Assembly: GCA_030432565.1 (NCBI GenBank)
Contig: JAUIGV010000023.1
Location: forward strand, 18,660-82,659
From: Verrucomicrobiia bacterium
GTDB taxonomy: Bacteria; Verrucomicrobiota; Verrucomicrobiia; Verrucomicrobiales; Akkermansiaceae
Direction: 5' to 3'
DNA length: 64,000 bases
The notes beneath the pieces are model-generated. The model did not search any database. It was not told the DNA's origin and saw only the letters and a list, made by a program, of their open reading frames with translations. The stretch's first letter is position 1. The number at the start of each line of letters is the position of its first letter. The position numbers and the translations under genes were made by a program. Shown here piece by piece: positions 19,205 through 28,452 of this stretch.

Positions 19205-20314
19205 TTAGGCATTCACGAGGCGAAGATCGCCGAGACGGCGAACCAGCTCGCGGGTTTCGCGCTGCCACTGGCGGAGAGTTGAGCGGGAAGCCTCAAGCGA
19301 TTGGGAAACCGAAGATTCCAGCTCGCTCAGGTTCTTTTTAAGCTGAACCAAAAGCTCGTCAACCCGGGCCATGGCATGCTCACAGATGGTGCCTTCCTTC
19401 GAATTGAGCTCGGCGAGTCTGGCTTCGGCCTTGCGCTGGGCCTCTCTCATTTCTGCCGCAACAATCTTGCTCTCGGGGACGCGACGAAGATTACTGACAA
19501 GACCCAGCTTGTGAAGAAGCATGATGGTCCACTTGGTTGGATCGAAGTTCCAGGCCTTCACACCGTTACGGTAGTCGTGCTGAAACTCGTGGTGATAGTT
19601 GTGATACCCCTCGCCATAGGTGACGAGAGCCATGATCCAGCTGTCGCGAGCACTGCAGCGGGTCGAGTAAGGCTGGTTGCCAATGGTGTGGCAAAGGGAG
19701 TTGATGAAGAAGGTTGACTGCTGGACCAGGACGACGCGCAGAGCACCCACCACGAGGAAGCCACCGAGCGCTCCCACCATTCCGCCCATGACGAAGTAGC
19801 CAATGACAGCCGGGAGAATGAGCCCTGCAATGAAAGCAATGGCGACGTAGTGCTTGTCCTGAAAACGGACCAAGGCATCTTTTTGAAGATCCTTGACGTT
19901 ATCGATTGGCTGGGGAGCATTAAGCTTGAAAAGAATCCATCCGATGTGCGCCCAGAAAAAGCCCTTTGAAATATCATAGGGGTCTTCGTCGTGATCGGTG
20001 TGCTTGTGATGGCGACGGTGATCCGAAGCCCAGTGCACCACCGAGTTCTCGAAAGCACAGGCTCCGAAAACCAAAGTAAAAAGACGAACCGGCCAGGTCG
20101 CCTTGAATGACAAGTGAGAGAAAAGACGGTGGTAGCCAAGCGTGATGCTCAGACCGGTCGCGATCATGTAGAAGGCGAAAAGACTCCACATGATCCAATT
20201 GAGATCATGCATGAACAGGAAAATGGGAGCCGCAACGACTCCGAGGACAGTAATGCCGAAGAGGAACGAGGTATTCACCCAGTTAACCCGGTAAAATGGA
20301 ATTCGATGATTCAT
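19205..20314 (-). CDS. Acyl-CoA/fatty-acid desaturase (delta-9 type) with C-terminal helical extension
   Basis: His boxes HRLFSH, HRRHHKHTD, HNYHHEF; multiple TM segments. Confidence 0.92.
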   Translation of the reverse strand: MNHRIPFYRVNWVNTSFLFGITVLGVVAAPIFLFMHDLNWIMWSLFAFYMIATGLSITLGYHRLFSHLSFKATWPVRLFTLVFGACAFENSVVHWASDHRRHHKHTDHDEDPYDISKGFFWAHIGWILFKLNAPQPIDNVKDLQKDALVRFQDKHYVAIAFIAGLILPAVIGYFVMGGMVGALGGFLVVGALRVVLVQQSTFFINSLCHTIGNQPYSTRCSARDSWIMALVTYGEGYHNYHHEFQHDYRNGVKAWNFDPTKWTIMLLHKLGLVSNLRRVPESKIVAAEMREAQRKAEARLAELNSKEGTICEHAMARVDELLVQLKKNLSELESSVSQSLEASRSTLRQWQRETRELVRRLGDLRLVNA

Positions 20315-20345
20315 AAATATTATGTCTGTTTGTTGGAGCCTACCT

Positions 20346-20400
20346 GTTGGTCTGTGTGCAGCTCCCGCGTCGGGAGGAACCTACCAGCTGTGAGACCAAC
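20346..20400 (-). promoter_or_regulatory. Candidate structured leader RNA of the desaturase gene
   Basis: Nested inverted repeats: GTTGGTCT/AGACCAAC (outer), CAGCT/AGCTG, and CTCCCG-cgt-CGGGAG (inner); 32-86 nt upstream of the desaturase ATG. Confidence 0.4.
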
Positions 20401-20559
20401 ATGCGAGAGCCAATTTCAGGTCGGCTGGAAAACGGGATCTCCCGGCAAAATCTTTCACTGATTTGCATTCTTTGAAACCTGACCAAGACTCTCACATTGA
20501 CTCACATTTTTTGTCAGACATGCTCCTTCCCGCCGTATTCTAAAATCTGCTTAAATCTC

Positions 20560-22134
20560 ATGAAGAACCTTTTTGCTCTCTCACTTCTGGCCAGCGCGCC
20601 TCTCTTTGCAGCCCACCCGGGCCAGGCACCTTACGAACTCTACTGCGGGGCCTGCCACGCCCCTGATGGCAAGGGCATTAGCGGCGGTCAATTCCCCCCT
20701 CTCGCCAATAGCGAATGGGTAAAGGGAAAGCCTGAGCGCATTATTGAAATCGTCCTTCACGGCCTGCAGGGCAAGCTTCAGGTCGCCGGAAAGGACTTCA
20801 ACCTGGCGATGCCCCCGCACAAGGACTCGCTCACCGATGATCAGATTTCCAACATCATCAGCTACGTCCGCTCGAGTTGGGGACACAAGGAATCGGCAGT
20901 CACCAAGCAGCAAATCGCAGCAATGCGAAAGAGCACGGCCAAGCAAAAGGACATGTGGCAGGCCTCGGACCTGCTCAAGAAATACCCAATTCAAAAGCCC
21001 CCCGCAATCCGGGATCTCCTTTCCTACACTCATCTCGGAAGCTTCAAGACCCTCGCCGACCTCCGCAAGACCAAGGCCGTGAACGCCGAGGAAGAGAAAA
21101 AGGGCGTCATTTCCCTTCAACACGCCGCCCTCAAAAAGAAGGCCCGCGACAACTACGGAATCGTCTGGGAAGGTTGGCTCGATGTCCCCCGCGATGGCAA
21201 ATACACCTTTACCTACGATACCGACGACGGTGGCGCGCTGACCGTCGACGGAAAAGAAATTATTACCCGGAACTATGTTGGCCCGGCCGGCAAGCCCACC
21301 AAGAAGTCGGTCACACTCAAAAAAGGCCGGGTTGACATTAAGATCGAATATTACGAACTCAGCGGACAGGAGCACATTTCCCTCTCCTGGGAAGGCCCCA
21401 AGATGAAGAAGCAATACCTCTCCGACACCAAGTCCAGCGGGGGCGGCGGAGGCGGTCGCGGCGGACAATCCATCCCGGTGGTCGCCCCAGCAGGAGAAGC
21501 CATCATCTACCGCAACTTTATTGCAGGCACCGATCCACGCGGCATTGGCGTCGGATACTCGGAAGGCGTCAACCTGGCCTTCAGCGCCGATTCAATGAGC
21601 CTCGATTTGATTTGGAAAGGCGACTTCATCGATGGCGGGCGCCACTGGGTGAACCGCGGTCAGGGCTTCCAGCCACCCGCCGGCGAGCAGGTCGTGACCA
21701 TCAACCGTGGCATTCCATTTGCAATTCTTGAAAGCCAGACCTCCGGATGGCCAGGCAAGGCGGACAACAAGTTGCAGCCGCTTTTCAAAGGCTACAGCCT
21801 CAACAAACAGCAGCAGCCGACCTTCAAATATCACTTTGGACCCATGGCGGCCCTCGACACCCCCGCCCCGAAGGCCGACGGCTCCGGATTCATCCGGACC
21901 ATCACAATTGACGTTCCTTCCCCCGGATCTCCCGACGAGCAGCTCTACTTCCGCGCCCTCAGCGGAGGCAGCGTGCAGAGCGGAGGCGAAAGAACCTTCA
22001 CCTTCGGAGGGGATCTCGTCGTCAACGTTCCGGGTTCGCAGCTTCCACCGTTCACCCGGGAAAACGAACTTCTCGTTCCCATCCCCCTCACACCGGGTAA
22101 GCACACCGTCACCATCGACTACACCTGGAAGTAA
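20560..22134 (+). CDS. Secreted cytochrome c / PA14-domain protein
   Basis: Signal peptide; heme-binding CGACH in PYELYCGACHAPDGKGISGGQFPPLANSEWVKGKPERIIEIVLHGLQG; PA14-like YGIVWEGWLDVPRDGKYTFTYDTDDGGALTVDGKEII. Confidence 0.85.
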   Translation: MKNLFALSLLASAPLFAAHPGQAPYELYCGACHAPDGKGISGGQFPPLANSEWVKGKPERIIEIVLHGLQGKLQVAGKDFNLAMPPHKDSLTDDQISNIISYVRSSWGHKESAVTKQQIAAMRKSTAKQKDMWQASDLLKKYPIQKPPAIRDLLSYTHLGSFKTLADLRKTKAVNAEEEKKGVISLQHAALKKKARDNYGIVWEGWLDVPRDGKYTFTYDTDDGGALTVDGKEIITRNYVGPAGKPTKKSVTLKKGRVDIKIEYYELSGQEHISLSWEGPKMKKQYLSDTKSSGGGGGGRGGQSIPVVAPAGEAIIYRNFIAGTDPRGIGVGYSEGVNLAFSADSMSLDLIWKGDFIDGGRHWVNRGQGFQPPAGEQVVTINRGIPFAILESQTSGWPGKADNKLQPLFKGYSLNKQQQPTFKYHFGPMAALDTPAPKADGSGFIRTITIDVPSPGSPDEQLYFRALSGGSVQSGGERTFTFGGDLVVNVPGSQLPPFTRENELLVPIPLTPGKHTVTIDYTWK

Positions 22135-22165
22135 TCAGGCACCCCAACCCTAAAAATTTGATCCC

Positions 22166-23614
22166 ATGAAAAACTTCATTCTCTCCGCCGCTCTCGTTTC
22201 CACCGCGCTCGCCGATCCGCGTCAGCCGGAATTTTACCTGCGCGAAGAAATCCCAACGCCCGAAGGCGAGGTCCTCGAGCTCGGCGGCATCGCCATCATG
22301 CCCGATAAAAAAGTCGCCGTCTCTTCCCGTCGCGGCGACATCTGGATCTGCGAAGGTGCCTACGAAAAAGACCTCTCAAACGTCAAATGGACTCTCTTTG
22401 CACGGGGGCTTCACGAGCCTCTCGGGATGTTTTACCGGGACGGATCACTCTTCGTCACCCAACGCCCTGAAATCACCAAGCTCACCGATACCGATGGTGA
22501 CGGACGCGCCGACAATTTTGAAACCATCACCCATCATTGGGGGATCGATGGCGACTACCATGAATATAACTTCGGCTCCGATCCCGATAAAAACGGAGAC
22601 ATTTGGGTCGTTCACTGCCTCACCGGCTCCGGAGGAGCCAGCGAGAAGTCCCCTTGGCGCGGCTGGTGCTTCCGCTACAACCTCGACGGAACGGCAACCC
22701 CAACCTGCCCCGGAATCCGCTCCCCGGGCGGTATCGGCTTCAACCAGGCGGGCGACGCCTTCTATACTGACAACCAGGGACTCTGGAATGGTTCATCCTC
22801 TCTGAAGTGGCTCAGACCCGGTGGCTTCATGGGCAACCCCACTGGCAACAAATACGTCAAACTTGTCGAAGGCATGGAAGAGCCCCCCAAACCCACAAGC
22901 GGTTCACGCATGGTCGTCGAGCATGACAAGGACAAGCGCATCGTTCCGCCCGCCGTCATCCTGCCCCATGGCAAGGTCGGTCAATCTCCCACCGCCGTCA
23001 TTTATGATGACACCAATGGAAAATTCGGGCCCTTCCAAGGTCAGGTTCTTGTTGGCGAGCAGACCCATTCCCAAGTCCAGCGCGTCCACCTTGAAAAGGT
23101 CAATGGACTGTATCAAGGTGCCGTTTGGAAATTCCTTGAAGACTTCCGTTCGGGAATCGTCCCCGCCCGCATGGGTGAGAACGCGACTCTCTTCGTGGGA
23201 GGAACCAACCGCGGTTGGGCCGCCCGGGGAGGAAAAACCTTCACCTTCGAACGGGTTCGCTGGACCGGCAAAACACCCTTCGAAATGCACGAAATGCGCG
23301 CGAAGTCTGATGGTTTCACCATCACCTTCACCGAGCCCATCGACGCTGCCTCGGCTAAAGATCTGAAATCCTACGAGTGCGCCGCGTGGACCTACATTTA
23401 CAAAAGTGGATACGGTAGCCCCGAGGTCGACCAAGCCACCCCAAAGGTTGAATCCGTCACCGTGTCGGACGATAAGAAATCAATCCACTTGAAGGTTTCC
23501 GGTCGGGTTCGCGGCCACGTTCACCATTTCAAGCTCGGTGGCTTGAAATCGGCAACAGGAGACTCTCTTTGGCATCCCGACGTTTATTACACCCTCAACG
23601 AGATTCCCGAGTAA
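22166..23614 (+). CDS. Secreted beta-propeller (PVC-type putative dehydrogenase/sorbosone-dehydrogenase-like) protein
   Basis: LGMFYRDGSLFVTQRPEITKLTDTDGDGRADNFETI...YHEYNFGSDPDKNGDIWV; signal peptide; directly downstream of the cytochrome gene. Confidence 0.75.
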   Translation: MKNFILSAALVSTALADPRQPEFYLREEIPTPEGEVLELGGIAIMPDKKVAVSSRRGDIWICEGAYEKDLSNVKWTLFARGLHEPLGMFYRDGSLFVTQRPEITKLTDTDGDGRADNFETITHHWGIDGDYHEYNFGSDPDKNGDIWVVHCLTGSGGASEKSPWRGWCFRYNLDGTATPTCPGIRSPGGIGFNQAGDAFYTDNQGLWNGSSSLKWLRPGGFMGNPTGNKYVKLVEGMEEPPKPTSGSRMVVEHDKDKRIVPPAVILPHGKVGQSPTAVIYDDTNGKFGPFQGQVLVGEQTHSQVQRVHLEKVNGLYQGAVWKFLEDFRSGIVPARMGENATLFVGGTNRGWAARGGKTFTFERVRWTGKTPFEMHEMRAKSDGFTITFTEPIDAASAKDLKSYECAAWTYIYKSGYGSPEVDQATPKVESVTVSDDKKSIHLKVSGRVRGHVHHFKLGGLKSATGDSLWHPDVYYTLNEIPE

Positions 23615-23639
23615 ACGGACCCCTCTCTTAATTCTCCAG

Positions 23640-23674
23640 GGCCACACTCGTCGCGGGGTGTGGCCTTCTTTTTT
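23640..23674 (+). terminator. Rho-independent terminator
   Basis: GGCCACAC...GTGTGGCC followed by TTCTTTTTT. Confidence 0.8.
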
Positions 23675-23730
23675 GGAAAAACGATCCGGAAGGCAAGCTC
23701 GCCAAAATCGCCTGTTGCACCGCTTCCTCT

Positions 23731-25209
23731 TTGCGCCATCATCCCTCCATGCGCATCGCCATCATTCCACTTCTATTCACTCTCCTCAACGCCCAGGAAA
23801 GCAAGGAGGAGGAGATCAAAAAGGACTCACCTGAGATCGCAACCAAACAGGACGCCGTCACCATCAACGGCCAGAAAATCGACTACAAGGTAACCGCCTC
23901 CACTCTCACTCTAAAGACGGCCAAGGACGAGGACCGAGCCTCGATCTTCCACGTCGCCTACGAGCGCATCGGTATGGCTGATCGCCACAAGCGCCCGGTC
24001 GTGTTCGCCTTCAATGGTGGCCCCGGTTCCTCGGCGGTTTGGCTTCACATGGGAGCCCTCGGACCACGCATCGTCCCGACCACTCCCGATGGCACCAAAA
24101 CCCTGCCACCTCCCCTCACCGTTCAAGAAAACCCACAGTCCATCCTCGACGTCGCCGACATCGTCTTCATCGACCCCGTCTCGACCGGATTTTCACGCGC
24201 GGAAGGCAAAACCAACGCCAACGAATTCCATGGAGTCAGCGGCGACATCCGCTCGGTGGGCGATTTCATCCGCCGCTGGGTGACCGAAAACGATCGCTGG
24301 GCCTCGCCAAAGTATCTTCTCGGCGAAAGCTACGGCGGCATTCGAGCCACCGGCCTTGCCGACCATTTGCAGGATGAATTTGGAATGTCTCTCAACGGCG
24401 TCGTTCTCCTTTCCTCGCTTATCGACTTCCGCACCCTGCGCTCCAACACCGCGGACGATCTCAGCTACGCCGTCTTTTTCCCCGGTCTCACCGCAACATC
24501 CCACTACCACAAAAAGATCAAAGGCAACCGAGATGAACTCGTGGAGCAAGCCCGCACCTTCGCCTTCGGCCCTTATTCGCAGGCCCTCCTGAAAGGTGCC
24601 GCGATCTCCGCCGAAGAAAAGAAGTCAATCGCCGATCAAATGGCCGCGTTCACCGGGCTTCCCTCTTCAATTTTCCTCGAGACCAACCTGCGCCTCTCGT
24701 CAACCCGCTACCGCAAGGAGCTCCTTCGCGATGAGAGGAAGGTTCTTGGTCGCTTCGACGCCCGTATTGCCTGGCCCGCCGTTTCGCCCGAAGAAGACTA
24801 CCCAAGCTACGACCCCTCATACTCGGTCGCCTATGGTGCGTTCTCGACCGCCATCAACGACTACCTCAGCCGTGATCTGGGGTGGGAAGGACATCATCCC
24901 TACAAGATTCTCACCGGCGACGTTCGCCCCTGGAACTGGGGAACGAGCAACAGCGTGCTGAACATGACCCGCAAACTCGAATCAGCGTTGCGGGAGAACC
25001 CCGACCTGAGGGTTCTCGTGATGTGTGGTTACACCGACCTCGCCACTCCCCCCGCCAACATGCAATACAGCATCGATCACCTTTTCAATATTCCCGACGA
25101 ACGACGGAAAGCCATCAAGTTCACCTGGTATGAAGCCGGACACATGTTCTACCTCAACCAGCCGGACCTCGAAAAAATGCGCAAAGATCTCGTCGAATTT
25201 ATCAAGTAG
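23731..25209 (+). CDS. Serine carboxypeptidase (peptidase S10 family)
   Basis: FAFNGGPGSSAVWLHMGALGP, KYLLGESYGGIRATGLADHLQ, GYTDLATPPANMQYSIDHL, EAGHMFYLNQPDLEKM. Confidence 0.93.
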   Translation: MRHHPSMRIAIIPLLFTLLNAQESKEEEIKKDSPEIATKQDAVTINGQKIDYKVTASTLTLKTAKDEDRASIFHVAYERIGMADRHKRPVVFAFNGGPGSSAVWLHMGALGPRIVPTTPDGTKTLPPPLTVQENPQSILDVADIVFIDPVSTGFSRAEGKTNANEFHGVSGDIRSVGDFIRRWVTENDRWASPKYLLGESYGGIRATGLADHLQDEFGMSLNGVVLLSSLIDFRTLRSNTADDLSYAVFFPGLTATSHYHKKIKGNRDELVEQARTFAFGPYSQALLKGAAISAEEKKSIADQMAAFTGLPSSIFLETNLRLSSTRYRKELLRDERKVLGRFDARIAWPAVSPEEDYPSYDPSYSVAYGAFSTAINDYLSRDLGWEGHHPYKILTGDVRPWNWGTSNSVLNMTRKLESALRENPDLRVLVMCGYTDLATPPANMQYSIDHLFNIPDERRKAIKFTWYEAGHMFYLNQPDLEKMRKDLVEFIK

Positions 25210-25247
25210 AGAAAAATGCCACCTTCCAAAAAACTTTGGGGGAAGAG

Positions 25248-25322
25248 TGGCAGTCCCACAAGGACTCGAACCTTGAATGACTGAACCAAAATCAGCTGTG
25301 TTACCAATTACACCATGGGACT
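25248..25322 (-). tRNA. tRNA-Gln (anticodon TTG), CCA encoded
   Basis: Reverse complement AGTCCCATGGTGTAATTGGTAACACAGCTGATTTTGGTTCAGTCATTCAAGGTTCGAGTCCTTGTGGGACTGCCA folds as a cloverleaf with a 7-bp acceptor stem AGTCCCA/TGGGACT. Confidence 0.95.
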
Positions 25323-25405
25323 GGCGCTTCGCCTGCGCTGACGCGCGTGCGGCGGAGGAATAAATTCAGTCCCGCGCCGTTGCAAGACTGAAATGGGTGG
25401 AAATC

Positions 25406-26323
25406 CTATTTTTCTTTTCCGGTAGCCTCTTTGACTGCGTCCTCTTCGCGCTGCCGGCCGGCCTTTCGGGTAAAGACAAGAGCCTGCCCCAGAGAACGTG
25501 CCACTGATTGGTGAAGCTTCTTAAAATCAGCCCCGGAAGCCGTCTCTCCTGAAAAGTCCATGGTGAGTTCCATGCGACATCCCGGAGACTTCAGCTTCTT
25601 GAGATCCCCACTCTCGCCAAGAGCAATGCGACCGTCCTCAAACTCCTCGATTTGATTGCCCTCGACCCCTCTCAGGGTCGTCCAGTGTATTCCAGTTGCA
25701 AGGGCCAGGCTTGGCTTGGACAAACCACCCACGCTTCGGGTCTTCAAAGACCGCCTGATCCCTTGGCGAAACGAAATCTCAAGGTAAACCGCACTTCCAC
25801 CCTCCAAGCCCTCCTGAAATTTCGCCAGGACCGCGCCAGGTTTCGCTTTGGGCTCTAAAAAGACCACTTTAAAGCCGTGGGTCTCGACTCTCCTCCGAAG
25901 CTCGGTCTCAAACTGGTTTCCAGTTAAAAAGCCTTCCGGAAAATCCAGATTAAAAATCACGGTATCGAATCCCCCGAGACCACGCACTTGAGCGGGACGA
26001 AGAACCGGATCGATCATCAAAGTGAGGTCAGTAACCGAAAGCAAAGCCTCCCCCTCTCTCTGAACCAGCTTCCGTCCCAACAAGAAGCCAACCTTGTTGA
26101 AGGATGCTTTTTTGGTCCCACCTTCAAAAATCATCGTTAAATCCTTATTCATCAAAGTCACCTCATCACCTTTGATCTCCGGCCCGTTGAAACCATAGAA
26201 TAAAGCCAACTGCGCGATGGAAATGTAATCCACCCCATCCACCTTGACTTTGTTCCACTTGAATTCCTGACCGAAAGCCTGAACCACCAACAACATCAAA
26301 CAGGGAAGAACGACTCTCATCAC
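25406..26323 (-). CDS. Secreted degenerate N-acetylmuramoyl-L-alanine-amidase-like protein (predicted inactive)
   Basis: N-terminal GVDYISIAQLALFYGF and TLMIDPVLRPAQVR regions resemble PVC Amidase_3 proteins; the zinc-binding DPGHGG motif is absent. Confidence 0.45.
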   Translation of the reverse strand: MMRVVLPCLMLLVVQAFGQEFKWNKVKVDGVDYISIAQLALFYGFNGPEIKGDEVTLMNKDLTMIFEGGTKKASFNKVGFLLGRKLVQREGEALLSVTDLTLMIDPVLRPAQVRGLGGFDTVIFNLDFPEGFLTGNQFETELRRRVETHGFKVVFLEPKAKPGAVLAKFQEGLEGGSAVYLEISFRQGIRRSLKTRSVGGLSKPSLALATGIHWTTLRGVEGNQIEEFEDGRIALGESGDLKKLKSPGCRMELTMDFSGETASGADFKKLHQSVARSLGQALVFTRKAGRQREEDAVKEATGKEK

Positions 26324-26428
26324 TACAGGATCTCAGTTCGCCTCGAAGAGTCAAGATTCGTCAAAATCCAAACCACACAAGCCCACCCTTGACCTCTCTT
26401 CCAAAAACCAAGACCTTCGCCCACTCCC

Positions 26429-27505
26429 ATGGATTACGGAACCCTCATTGAAAAACGCAAAGCACGCCTCGCCGAGATTGAAAAACTCATGGAGGACCCT
26501 GAATTTTTCAACGACCAACGGACCTCCACGCAGTATATGCGCGAGCACCGTTCTCTGAAAAAGCTCATGGACCTCTGGGACGAGTATCAACAAATCATCG
26601 GAGACATCGAAGGAAACGAGGAGCTCGCCAAGGGAGACGACGAGGAATTTGCCGCAATGGCCCAGGAAGAACTTCCCGGCCTTCGCGAACGCTACGAAGT
26701 CCTCGCACAGGAAGTGCAATACGCCCTCCTTCCCAAAGATGAAACCGAGGATCGCGATGCCCTCCTCGAAATCCGCGCCGGAGCCGGAGGCGACGAAGCC
26801 TCCCTTTTCGCCGGCGAGCTCATGAACCTCTATCAACGCTATACCGAAAAACGTGGCTGGAAATGCGAGCACCTTGAAAGCTCACCCTCCGATGTCGGCG
26901 GCTTCAAGGAGGTCGTTCTCAAAATCACCGGGGAAGAAGTCTTCCGCTACTTGAAATACGAATCCGGCGTCCACCGGGTCCAGCGTGTTCCCGCCACCGA
27001 AACACAGGGCCGCATTCATACCTCCACCGTCACTGTCGCGGTGCTCCCGGAAGCCGAAGAAGTCGACGTCCAACTCAAGCCCGATGAACTTCACATCCAG
27101 GCCACCCGATCCGGTGGTCCCGGAGGACAGCACGTCAACACCACCGACTCCGCGGTTCAAGTCACCCACCTCCCAACCGGTATTCAGGTCAAGTCGCAGG
27201 ATGGTCGCTCCCAGACCCAAAACAAAGAAAAGGCACTTCAAATTTTGCGAGCCAAGCTCTTCGAAGCAGCCCAGCGCGAGGCCCAGGAAAGCTACTCGGC
27301 CCAGCGGAAATCCCTCATAGGTTCTGGTGACCGTTCCGAGAAAATCCGCACCTACAATTTTCCCCAATCCCGCGTCACGGACCACCGCATCAACTATACC
27401 TCCCATAATATGGAAGGGATCATGGCCGGCGATATCTTTGAATTCACCGACCACCTCCAAAAAGAGGAAATGGAGCAACGCCTTGCCGAAGAGGAGCTGG
27501 GTTAA
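26429..27505 (+). CDS. prfA: Peptide chain release factor 1
   Basis: HRVQRVPATETQGRIHTSTVTVAV (PAT anticodon-mimic loop) and SGGPGGQHVNTTDSAV (GGQ). Confidence 0.97.
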   Translation: MDYGTLIEKRKARLAEIEKLMEDPEFFNDQRTSTQYMREHRSLKKLMDLWDEYQQIIGDIEGNEELAKGDDEEFAAMAQEELPGLRERYEVLAQEVQYALLPKDETEDRDALLEIRAGAGGDEASLFAGELMNLYQRYTEKRGWKCEHLESSPSDVGGFKEVVLKITGEEVFRYLKYESGVHRVQRVPATETQGRIHTSTVTVAVLPEAEEVDVQLKPDELHIQATRSGGPGGQHVNTTDSAVQVTHLPTGIQVKSQDGRSQTQNKEKALQILRAKLFEAAQREAQESYSAQRKSLIGSGDRSEKIRTYNFPQSRVTDHRINYTSHNMEGIMAGDIFEFTDHLQKEEMEQRLAEEELG

Positions 27506-27546
27506 TTTTCCCGTATTGCCGGCGACCCCGAAAGGAAGCCGTCGAA

Positions 27547-28044
27547 TTCTTCACAACTTATTCACACCCGCTCCACATGACGACCATCCTCGATGTTCTT
27601 GAGAAAGGTGCTTCTTTCCTCAAGCAGAAAGGCATCGCTGATCCGCGGCTCAATATGGAGCTCATGGTTGCTCATGAACTGGGTCTCAAGAGGATGGATC
27701 TCTACCTCCGCTTCGATCAACCGCTCGACGAAGGCCCACTCGAATCACTCAGAGGAAAGCTGAAAAAACGAAGTGAACACGTTCCTCTTCAACATCTTAA
27801 CGGAGTTGTTCACTTTGGTGATTACGAGTTTCAGTGTGATCACCGCGCTTTGATTCCCCGTCCCGAAACCGAGGAACTTGTGAACATCGCAAAGCAGCAG
27901 TTGTTCACAAAACCTGCCCGCATTCTCGATGTCGGTTGCGGCTCGGGAGTTCTCGGGCTGACCCTTGCGAAAGACCTGGGAACAGACTGTGAACAACTCA
28001 CTTTGGCTGACTTATCCACAGAAGCCCTCGCCTTATGTGAACAA
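27547..28044. promoter_or_regulatory. Cluster of DnaA-box-like 9-mers
   Basis: TTATTCACA 27558-27566 (+), TTGTTCACT 27806-27814 (+), TGTGAACAT 27879-27887 (-), TTGTTCACA 27901-27909 (+), TGTGAACAA 27988-27996 (-), TTATCCACA 28012-28020 (+), TGTGAACAA 28036-28044 (-), plus TTCTTCACA 27547-27555 (one mismatch). Confidence 0.55.
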
Positions 28045-28416
28045 AATCGGGAAGCCCTTGAAGTCGATGCCCATCTTATTGAGAGCGATCTCTTCTCCGG
28101 AATCACCGGCACTTTCGATATCATTGTGGCAAACCTTCCCTACATCGCGGAAAGCGAGCGCGGGAAGCTGGATCCCGAAGTTCTTCATGATCCTGAAATG
28201 GCCCTTTTCAGCGGCCCTGATGGACTCGATCTCCTTCGCCCCTTCTGCTCCGATTGTATTACCTTTCTAAATTCCGGGGGCATCGTTGCGCTCGAAGTCG
28301 GATACGATCAGGGTGAAATCGTCGCCGGACTTCTCCAAGATGCCGGACTGAGCGAGGTCTCGGTTAAAACGGATCTCAGTGGAATCCCCCGCTTTCCACT
28401 TGCACGGAAGGCTTAA
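27577..28416 (+). CDS. prmC: Release factor glutamine N5-methyltransferase
   Basis: LIPRPETEELV, ILDVGCGSGVLGLTLA, IIVANLPYIAESE; directly downstream of prfA. Confidence 0.95.
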   Translation: MTTILDVLEKGASFLKQKGIADPRLNMELMVAHELGLKRMDLYLRFDQPLDEGPLESLRGKLKKRSEHVPLQHLNGVVHFGDYEFQCDHRALIPRPETEELVNIAKQQLFTKPARILDVGCGSGVLGLTLAKDLGTDCEQLTLADLSTEALALCEQNREALEVDAHLIESDLFSGITGTFDIIVANLPYIAESERGKLDPEVLHDPEMALFSGPDGLDLLRPFCSDCITFLNSGGIVALEVGYDQGEIVAGLLQDAGLSEVSVKTDLSGIPRFPLARKA

Positions 28417-28452
28417 AAAGCCCAATTCACCCCCTCCCAACAACAACGGACC

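Noticed and set aside
27577-28416. The DnaA-box cluster as a bona fide oriC
   Set aside because: No dnaA, dnaN or AT-rich unwinding region nearby and the sites lie in coding DNA. A titration or regulatory cluster is the more cautious reading.
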